The position numbers were made by a program, and so were the translations under genes. Shown piece by piece: positions 56,351-64,000 of a DNA stretch of 64,000 nucleotides. This DNA comes from Anaspis maculata (Eukaryota > Arthropoda > Insecta > Coleoptera > Scraptiidae), in the NCBI GenBank assembly GCA_949128115.1, contig OX421966.1, positions 53,131,416 to 53,195,415 on the forward strand, given 5' to 3'. How positions within the stretch are numbered: the first letter of the stretch is position 1; every line of letters starts with the position of its first letter. The notes beneath the pieces are model-generated. The model had not been told where the DNA came from and ran no database searches. It was given only the letters and a program-made list of their open reading frames with translations.

Positions 56351-58103
56351 GTGATGAATGGAGAAAAGGATTCATGGAGAGGAATAAGGATCTTTCATTG
56401 ATAAAACCTGAGAGTACAAGCTTATTCCGGGGAACAGGATTTAATAAATCCCGAGCAGAAGAATTCTTTCGAAACTTCACCGCAACATTAGAAAAAAATA
56501 AATTCACTGCCCAGCAAGTCTTCAATCTTGATGAAACGGGCATAACAACAGTGATGAAACCTATAAAAGTCGTCAGCAGCAAGGGAAAAAAGCAGGTCGG
56601 GCAAGTGGCCCGTGGAGAGCGTGGTGAGCTCGTAACCTTTGTTGGCATTGTCAGTGCTACTGGGTCAGCAGTCCCTCCTGCTTTCATCTATCCACGTATT
56701 AGAAATACAGAACAATACTTGATCAATGGACCAAATGGTAGCCTGGCCCTCGGTAATAAGTCTGGTTGGATGACATCAGATTTATTTTTAAATGTACTCA
56801 AACATATTGTGAACCACACACGTTGTTCTCAGGAGAATAAGATTCTTCTAATAGTGGATAACCACGCATCTCACACTTCTATTCCTGCAATCCTCTTTTG
56901 CCGACAGAACGGAATACATAGTCCTTTTGTCGTTCCCACCGCATACGACGCATAGGTTACAGCCGCTGGATGTGGGGATTTATAGCTCCTTTAAAACCAA
57001 ACTGGCCGTTGCCTTCAATGACTGGATGCTAGGTCATTCTGGAAGAACCATTTCTACAAGAGACATTTCTGAACTTGCCAACACATCGTATTTACTTTCA
57101 TTCACGCCAAAAAAACATTATAAGTGCTTTTAAAAATACAGGCATTTGGCCACCCAACAGACTCATATTCACCTTCATGAAGACTTCGCTCCCAGCTCGG
57201 TCACTGACGTAACGCAAGAAAATCCCGAATCAACTGCAAAACAACTCCCAGAGCAAGAAGGAAACATAAAATTCCTTGAACAAGTTCTTGAAAATGAGGA
57301 GACACCTGAGCGAATTGATGAGGATGAGGAGTCAAGTGGAAATGAAGGTAATGAAGCAACGGCCAATCTCTCAAGTATATGCGTCAGCCAAACTCATTCT
57401 GCTTCAAAAGAACTTGAACCATCGAGATCAAGAGAACCTGATGCACCATCCACATCAAAAGACCCTGTACCATCAACATCAAAAGGACCTGAACCATCGA
57501 CATCAAAGAGGGCTTCATTAGAAGAAATACGGCCTTTTCCCAAGATTGACCCATGTGAGAGAAAAAGAAAGATAAGAAAAGTGGAATCAAAATCTAGAAT
57601 ATACACTGACATTCCTGAATTCAACCTTGGACAAAATCTGGAAATGAAAAAAAACAAGGAAACAAAATGTTTCCAAGAGGAAGGCTGTTGTATTAAAGTT
57701 TTTGAAGATGACTCGTCAGTCGTCATCTAGCGAATCTCCATTTGTTGCAAACGACACATCAGATGATGAATAATTTGAATCGCTACAAATGTTACAACAT
57801 GATGTTACTTTAATTATCAATGACTTCGTTTTGGCAAGGTTCAGGAAAGATAATAAAGAAGAAGGCTATTGCTACTACATTGGTAAAATTTTGAAGGTAG
57901 AAGAGGAAGGACTGACAGCCACATTTATTTTGAGAAGAAGGAGACTCACCACTAATTTTTATTTTCCGGCAATCCCTGATATCAGCGTGCTTCCAATCAC
58001 AGATATCACAGCCAAGCTGTCAGCACCAGTCAAAATTGGAACTGCTAGGGTTTTGGCATCTCTGCGTTTCAATTATAATTTTCAAAGCTACGAGTTGAGA
58101 TAA

Positions 58104-58957
58104 AGAAGTTCTAATATTGTATTATTTTTCATTTTTCTTTTTTATTTTGATCTCTAAGATTTTTCTCAAATTTTCAATTGTTATGTTGTTTTAGAAAGAA
58201 TGATTCATTTTATTATATTTTTGTTACCTATTTGAATATAGACTAAGTATGCTAACATTTTTTTGTAAGTACCTCAAAAATCGAAAACATAAATAAATTA
58301 GTTGAAAATAGTTTATCTCTCTTGATTATAAACCTCGGCCTAAAACCTCCCAATTCACTGGCCGAAACTACCTTACTACTGGGGTAGACTCGGCCAAATG
58401 CATAATATATTTTTTGAGACGATAAAAAAATCAAATCAAGCATTCCTTAGGCCCACTTCCTTTACTTTTTGTAGCTTGGGTATTGAGGTTCATATTGGCA
58501 CTGACAGAATTAGTTTTTTGCTCAACACTTATTCATTTTTTTGAAAAAAGTCGTAAGTAGCCCAATCCTCCACCCTCTCTTCTACGCCAGTTTGTTTGAT
58601 AAGGTGAACAGTTTGATCAAATTGTTGAAATACGAAATGAGTGTGAATGATTTTTTTTTCACAAACTATCGTGTACCTACTCTGAATTTTCTCTGATTTC
58701 AGAAAGTATGTGCGCTATGGCGATCTCAAAATGAGAAAATCCAGTGACCAAGGAATTTCTAAGTTGACCACGATGTTACGTCAAATCCTGTTTACAAGAA
58801 TAAATTTCAGGATTTTCAAACAATTTTTTTTTTAAACTTGAGTAGGTATTCAATTTTTTTTAGAACTTTTATTTAAATTATAACTATTTCATCTTCTTTT
58901 TAAAATTTGATTTACAGAGCCTGACGGCTGAGGGCCTACCGGGAAATGACCGGCTGC
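58104..58957. other. Downstream of the transposase gene, nothing recognised
   Basis: AT-rich sequence that may hold the 3' end of the Tigger element. AATAAA-like signals occur (for example AATAAATTAG near 58,291), but no terminal repeat was matched. Confidence 0.45.
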
Positions 58958-58965
58958 CCGGTGAG

Positions 58966-59807
58966 TAGAGATGGGCAAAGCGGCTCAGTTGACCGAACCG
59001 GCTCACCAGCTCCGGATCAGTCTGAGGAACCGGTTCACTGAACCGGCTCAATTGAGCCGTTCGAATCAGTAATCGCACCTCGCACCACGATTAAGTTCCG
59101 TAATTTCTCGAACTCGTTCAACTCGGCTCGCTCGAAACCCAAGTACGGTTCATTCATGATCAATATGTTCACGCCGTTATTGTCTTTTGGTAGGTTTTCG
59201 GTAGCTAAGGTACCTACCTCTACCCACCTATAGTTAAGGGGAAATAATTCATACAATTTCATTTCATTTATCAAATTAATAGGCCGGGTTCCCATGTCTC
59301 AACCAGCCGAAATTCTAAGAAATCGCCTACTCGCATGTGTTTATGTTTCGCATAAACTGGTAATTATTATTGATAATTGTGATTGAATAAACTGGTTCCT
59401 TATTAAATTAATATTCCCCCTTGTTTTCTAAGCTCAAAATGGGTCGTTCGTGGTGTCGTGTCGAGCCGATAGTCATATGCCTCTTCCTATGCCGGCTCCG
59501 TTCCGGCTCGACAACTCACCAGCTCAACTCGTTCAGCGGTTCAGCCGTTCAGTCGTTCTTCGTATCCTTGTGTCAGACTGTCAGCCAAGGATCGAAGGAA
59601 TTTCCGGAACTAAAACTTTGTAATTTCACGGCTCACTCCGCGTCTATCGGCTCATAATTCGATTCCGAATCTCATTTTATTGAAATTTCAATAGCGCATA
59701 TTAGTGAGCCGTGAACCGCTTCAATCCAACGCCGCGAACCGGGTCACATGGTTTTTGAATCACGTGCCGCTCACTGAGCCGGATCACTCCTGAGCCGCCC
59801 ATCTCTA
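58966..59807. mobile_element. Non-autonomous hAT-type element, 842 bp
   Basis: TAGAGATGGGC at the left and GCCCATCTCTA at the right are inverted ends of hAT type. CCGGTGAG is duplicated exactly on both sides (58,958-58,965 and 59,808-59,815), the 8 bp duplication expected for hAT. Many copies of GGCTCA or TGAGCC crowd the subterminal regions, as in hAT transposase-binding sites. It has no transposase ORF. Plus ORF 59,421-59,657 and minus ORFs inside have no motif. Confidence 0.95.
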
Positions 59808-59815
59808 CCGGTGAG

Positions 59816-61249
59816 CCAGCACGCGCCTGACCATGGGCAAAAATATATAGGTATCTAAGTGGTAGAGAAGGATCTTGTCCAGATATTCCAGATACTTCCA
59901 TGTCTAGGGAATGAGGCTTAAAAGTCACACTCAAACAAGGCAATAATTATTATTAATACGGGCTATAGCGTTATCGGTTTATAGTTAGAGTGCAAGTAAG
60001 AGAGAGTTCTCTATTATTGGACCGGCTTCAAAATCGCACGTCTCCAATGCTGACCGCATAGGCAATTAAGGCAAACTTATTTTGCAGTTACAGACGCAAT
60101 CAGTCGCAATTGGGTACTACACAACGGTTCATTATATTCAGCTGCATATGTACATCTGGGAGATATTATGTAAAAGATGGCCTTTAAGCCTTCATCAGCA
60201 ACTTGAAGACTTGCAGCTGAGTTTTCCCTTCCTACGAATAACCAGTAATCTGAGCTGTGTGGTGTACCGCCCCAAACTAAGCCATTGTTAATCACCAATC
60301 AACTAGGAGTTGCGGACGTGTTACAAGGGAAATGCAGGAGATTTTCCCCAAGGTACGGTGTATACGGTTTACCCATAATGCGTAATGAAATTTCACGTTT
60401 CGGATTATTCAATGGACATCACGTTATTTTGTGGCCGCCATAGGTCATCACCCATCGACTACGGAATAATAACGGCATTTTGTCTGCGTATTATCGCCGT
60501 AATTACGTATATTTGCGTAATGAATTATGGCGCGCTAAGCTCTCCACGATTATAACAGAGAGGTGTACCCAAGTAATTAAATGCCATTTTCAAACAACAA
60601 TAACACTAATTCAGGTTAGTGCCCGGACAGAAACACGGTTCAAAACGTGTCCGTGAATTTCTAGAAGAAAAGCACGCGGGAAATAAGGTAGGTAATTCTG
60701 TTTAAGTATTATATATTATTTGAAAGACCGACTGTAAAAGTTCAATCTAAGTTGGTAGAAATGGGTTCTCCTCTCGCTGCATTTCTTGACAGTAGTTGAC
60801 ATGTGGAATGACGGCTGTACATAGACGTCTGTAGCGAAGACACAAAGAAAGCGACGTTGTGTTGTCTTGACTGTGGAATTTAAAGCGCGAGGGTTTGGAG
60901 TTTGAGCAATGGGAGGCATTCTCGCAAACGCATTCCAGAGGGCGCGACATAGGCTTGGGACCAAATGTCAACGTCATGTCAACGTCAAGTCCAAGGTCAA
61001 GTTTGCAGTTGTCATTGCTTGTCAGAGCGTAACCTAACCTATCTTTATTGTTTATTGTCGTCGCATGACTCGCATGGTGTTAGTGTCACCGGTACCGGGT
61101 GCTTGTCGTTTGAAAGGCAGGGCAAATGCGAGCGAAGCAGCGCGGGGCCGTCTGGCGGTTCGTGCGAGACAAAATCCCGGCCGGTGAGACGATAAATGCA
61201 ACCCACAGTGGTCCCAAGCTATCATGTTTAAGCAGGGCTCCGTTTAACT
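59816..61249. other. No gene recognised
   Basis: Short ORFs only. The minus ORFs 60,716-60,977 overlap in two frames in a locally less AT-rich stretch and show no motif. Confidence 0.45.
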
Positions 61250-61860
61250 TCGGGTAAGTTCAGTTTGACTGCCCAAGGCAAAAATTCATTTTTGTTTACT
61301 ACTATAGACTCGAGGGGCTCCATATGGTATCTACTGAAGAGGCAAAGGGATGCTCTGAATAAGCCACTCCTGCTTTATCCTAGCACATGGATAACGGAGA
61401 GAGAAATTAGACTATACTATACGAGAACAGGAGGACATTTCGGTATCACCAATACAAGAGTCGCCCTTCCATCAAAATTTTGTAGCAGTGTGGAAAACTC
61501 TCTGTAAAGTGATGGTTTGAATTATTGTAATAAAGTGAAATGTCCTGACTGATTAAAGAACTGTATTTCATGTGTATAATTTTTGTATACTACGCACAAC
61601 GCGGTTAACATAATAACTTAACTGAACAAGTTCAAAACTTCAACATAGAACCAACATAACCTAGATCCCTTCATGCAGCTCAGCAATGTCAATGTTTTTC
61701 GATGATTCCTGTCTCCATCTGTCTGGTAGGACGGAGCAGGAAGGGCTTATTCAGAGCATCTATTTACCTTTTCAGAGTACCATACCGGGCCCGGGTCTAC
61801 GATAAAAGTGAATAAAAATGTATTTTTTTCTTCGGTAGTCAAACTGAGCTTTCCCGGAGT
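61250..61860. mobile_element. Foldback element, about 0.6 kb
   Basis: GTTCAGTTTGACTGCCCAAG and GATGCTCTGAATAAGCCACT on the left pair with CGGTAGTCAAACTGAGC and AGGGCTTATTCAGAGCATC on the right. Arms are about 125 bp; the centre of about 365 bp is non-coding. Confidence 0.8.
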
Positions 61861-62330
61861 TTGGGGCCGCGTCCTGACCCTCGTCGCAAGAGCCTACAGC
61901 ATCCTCATGAACGATTCAACGATACGACTCAAAAATCACAATTTATGTTCACGGTGACATTTCTAAATATTTGACGTTTATTGATTTGACGATTTGACAC
62001 AACGCGCTTGTTTATGCAACCTAGGCGAGATAAAATCCCTAGAGGTCCCAACCAACTGCAGCGCCTCCTGGTGGGAGCAAAATCGTCCATGCCTCCCATT
62101 AGAACGGAAAGCAGCATTATTTTGCTTCCATACAATTTCCATCAAAAGACTGCGAAACTGCAGTTAAAGCGCCCAGGTAGAAGTCTCATCTGAAGATAAA
62201 CAGGAAATTCAATTTGCCCCGTGTCTTTGTCGACTAGCATAATGCGCGCTCATGAGAAAATCAATTAATTTTTTACTCCATCCTCCCATCATCGTCGATC
62301 AGCTTTCGTCCCTTTGATATTTTAATATAT
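61861..62330. other. No feature recognised
   Basis: Sequence between the foldback and the GC-rich block; no motif seen. Confidence 0.4.
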
Positions 62331-63240
62331 TTGTCTCGGCCCCGTTCATTGAAAACTGCATTCGTGTGCATTGAGGGTATGCAACCCAAAATATCCCTGT
62401 GTCGTCCAAGTCCTCACCCCTCACCCCCTGTTCGGTGTGCCTGGCACTTGGCTGTCAGGCGCAAGCGTAAACGAGCTCCAGCACTTTCTTCGGCCGTCTT
62501 CGGCATTCTTCGGCTTTCTTTCCGCTCGTGCCTTTGCCGCTTCGTTCGAAGCGGCGTTGATCTCCGTACGTCGAGCGGGAAGCCACGCCGTCTTTTTTTT
62601 GGTCATCGTTCTCGCGGCCATCTTGTCGTGCCATCGGCGTACATTCGTACTCGACCAGAAGCCCATCCAAGGCCCATCGCGTCCGATAGTGACTCCTGGA
62701 GGAGCTCTGCAGCATCTCCAAGTCCAGAAAGCGGCAGTTTTCACCGCTTTCACCGGGGAGCGGCTTGGATCAGCCAGCCGCACACAAAGCTCCAGTTTCG
62801 GACGGGATCGAGTCGTTCGTCCGCCATTTTGGTGACGAACACGGGCACTCGTGCATTTCACCAGGAAATCCACCACCAGAACGGCCATCCACCACGACGC
62901 CGCCTTCGGACTCCGCCAGGACGACGCCGCCACCGAATAAGATCCCGTAAGTTCCATATTTTCCATTGTTTTTACCATTTACCGTTTATTCCCGTTTGCC
63001 GGGGTGTATACCTTCAGTGCAGTTCGTCTCGTTTTCAGGACGCCACTCGGCGCCAGCGAATCTGCCCCCGATCAGAACCACTCGGATTTTTCATTTCATT
63101 TAATTCACATTGTTTTCTTTTATTGTTTTGTAATTCTGTCTGTTTGTGTTTTTTTCTTTGTTGTGCATTAAAGTTTTTGATTGTTGTTGTGAATTTTATT
63201 TCTGACTGTCGCTTGCTGCTTTCCTAATCCAAGAGTTATT
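62331..63240 (+). other. GC-rich block, possible spliced transcript
   Basis: GC content rises sharply at about 62,350-62,950. A TATA-like TTTAATATATTT lies at about 62,319. A consensus donor GTAAGT (62,947-62,952) is matched by GTTTTCAG (63,031-63,038), giving a 92 bp intron; ATTAAA follows at about 63,168. Reading frames on both strands stay open (298 codons plus, 185 minus) because of base composition. None shows a domain. It could be a non-coding RNA gene, a 5' untranslated exon of an unseen gene, or a retroelement LTR with leader. Confidence 0.35.
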
Positions 63241-64000
63241 GTTTTAATGCAGCCTTCATCGGAAGGCTGCCGTCTTTATGTGTACCGCGCTAACAATATT
63301 CATGAACTGCAATTTTCCTCCTTCCGTGTGTCCGCGCCAAGAAGCAACGACAAAAATTCCACAGCTCGCTCAAATTTCCTTCGGCATTTTCTTCTCGTGC
63401 AGTTCAAGGCAGTAGTGGCTGACGTTGTCATATTTTACATTTTCCTATCTCTTACTCCGGCTGTATAACTTCAGTTTCCGAACATTTCACGCCGAATTAA
63501 TTTTCCATGAGAACGTCGTCGTCGCCGAGAAATTTGCGACGGAAACTGATGTCTGGAATTTTTGATGAAGTCTCGAAATTCCCCAATTCAAACACACAAA
63601 AAACTTACTGCAATCATGTTCCGCATTGTCGGGTCGTTGAATAAAAAGCTTGGCACACGGCAGCTAGAGCTAGAGCATACCTCCGAGATTCCGGTATCGA
63701 GGGGTGCTTTGTCTCGTCACGGTGTGTGTAAGTTGTGGAACGTGGAATTTTCACGTCACGTGGAATCGGGGGAAAATCCACGTGGTGAAAATTAATCACC
63801 GCATTTTCCGCATACTCACACGGAGATACCGCAGAGACTCGGGCAGGTGCTACAGTCCCTGCATCACAGGCGGCGCGGTGTTTCGCTGTACGGTTATGAC
63901 GTCACCAGCCATGGTGAGAATTGCACGAGACGGCCTGCTGCGATGCTTTAGGTTGAACGATGCACAAGCGATGAGAGTGCGGTCAAGTAAATCAGCAGGC
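63241..64000. other. Right edge, nothing recognised
   Basis: A small perfect stem CAGCCTTC-ATCG-GAAGGCTG lies at 63,251-63,270. ORFs 63,247-63,468 and 63,562-63,795 have no motif. Confidence 0.4.

Larger units (their letters stand above)
55547..58103 (+). pseudogene. Tigger/pogo-like transposase gene, interrupted and frameshifted
   Basis: N-terminal codons 55,547-55,735 include VFTVDQERELSKYLKHASNL, the segment after the usual DNA-binding domain. They are cut by two small inserted elements (55,736-56,174). Coding resumes with YGLSYKQVQK and AYQY near 56,200, then EKEEAGDEWRKGF across a 45 bp intron. The DDE_1 core follows: VFNLDETGI (first Asp), LLIVDNHASH (second Asp) and, after a frameshift near 56,930, HRLQPLDVGIY (third Asp). 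A Ser/Glu-rich linker (57,146-57,730, with repeats of PSTSK) and a C-terminal block NDFVLARFRKDNKEEGYCYY (57,825-58,103) complete it. One stop at 55,640 and at least two frameshifts make it inactive. Terminal repeats were not identified. Confidence 0.92.

Noticed and set aside
62331..63227. 298-codon plus-strand ORF, the longest in the window, and a 185-codon ORF on the opposite strand
   Set aside because: The block is GC-rich and open in several frames on both strands. The product is Ser/Arg/Pro/His-rich with no domain, and a good splice donor and acceptor interrupt it.
63251..63270. Helitron 3' end or histone stem-loop
   Set aside because: The 8 bp stem is real, but no CTRR end follows within the usual distance and it does not match the histone stem consensus.

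Overview
The window looks like a piece of an arthropod, most likely insect, nuclear genome. It has spliced genes with GT-AG introns, AT-rich non-coding DNA, and a very high density of transposable elements (TEs), above all inverted-repeat (foldback) elements. There are no operons, no canonical tRNA or rRNA genes and no CRISPR. The order cannot be fixed from the sequence; a hemipteran-type genome would fit, but that is only a guess.

Host genes. One host gene dominates the window. A family-92 glycosyltransferase (GT92) gene runs on the minus strand from at least 49,407 to beyond the left edge. Five coding exons can be placed with matching splice phases: 49,164-49,397, 35,722-35,939, 35,058-35,235, 34,775-34,993 and 8,402-8,709. 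They encode an N-terminal type II membrane anchor and the first part of the catalytic domain, up to and including a DLD metal-binding motif. The C-terminal exons lie outside. Introns of 13.2 kb and 26.1 kb hold most of the mobile DNA. A small intact ORF resembling the mitochondrial import subunit TOM7 sits inside the first large intron (48,082-48,264, minus).

Left part, 1-8,400 (downstream intron of the GT92 gene): a tandem repeat of about 146 bp, a 1.4 kb foldback, two small inverted-repeat elements and a decayed Ty3/gypsy reverse-transcriptase fragment. Middle, 8,710-34,774 (the 26 kb intron): a nested TE complex. It contains paired GTAAATGTCT minisatellites, a 5.2 kb long-inverted-repeat element that carries a palindrome and an 851 bp element, and a degenerate Ty3/gypsy retrotransposon (22,503-33,390). 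The gypsy copy is itself interrupted twice. One insertion is a 1.16 kb foldback with tRNA-like ends inside its LTR. The other is a 5.5 kb foldback-type element between gag and protease, whose inverted ends are arrays of a 16-mer and whose core holds a 3 kb, 40-bp minisatellite and a second long-inverted-repeat element. Right-hand intron, 35,940-49,163: a Jockey-like LINE between 215 bp direct repeats, then three neighbouring foldbacks, two of which share the terminus TAGTCCAGT. One of these carries a short cysteine-rich ORF.

Right flank, 49,408-64,000: a solo LTR of the same gypsy family, whose pre-insertion site is still present elsewhere in the window; a broken Tigger/pogo transposase gene with a 45 bp intron; an 842 bp hAT-type element with a perfect 8 bp target duplication; a 0.6 kb foldback; and a GC-rich block that may be a spliced non-coding or TE transcript.

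How it fits together: the host genes are sparse and the TEs are nested. Because sister copies lie in the same window, several insertions can be read against their own empty sites, which gives a relative history without outside data. Transcription of the GT92 gene should pass through many long palindromes, so its introns could fold into long double-stranded RNA; this last point is inference.
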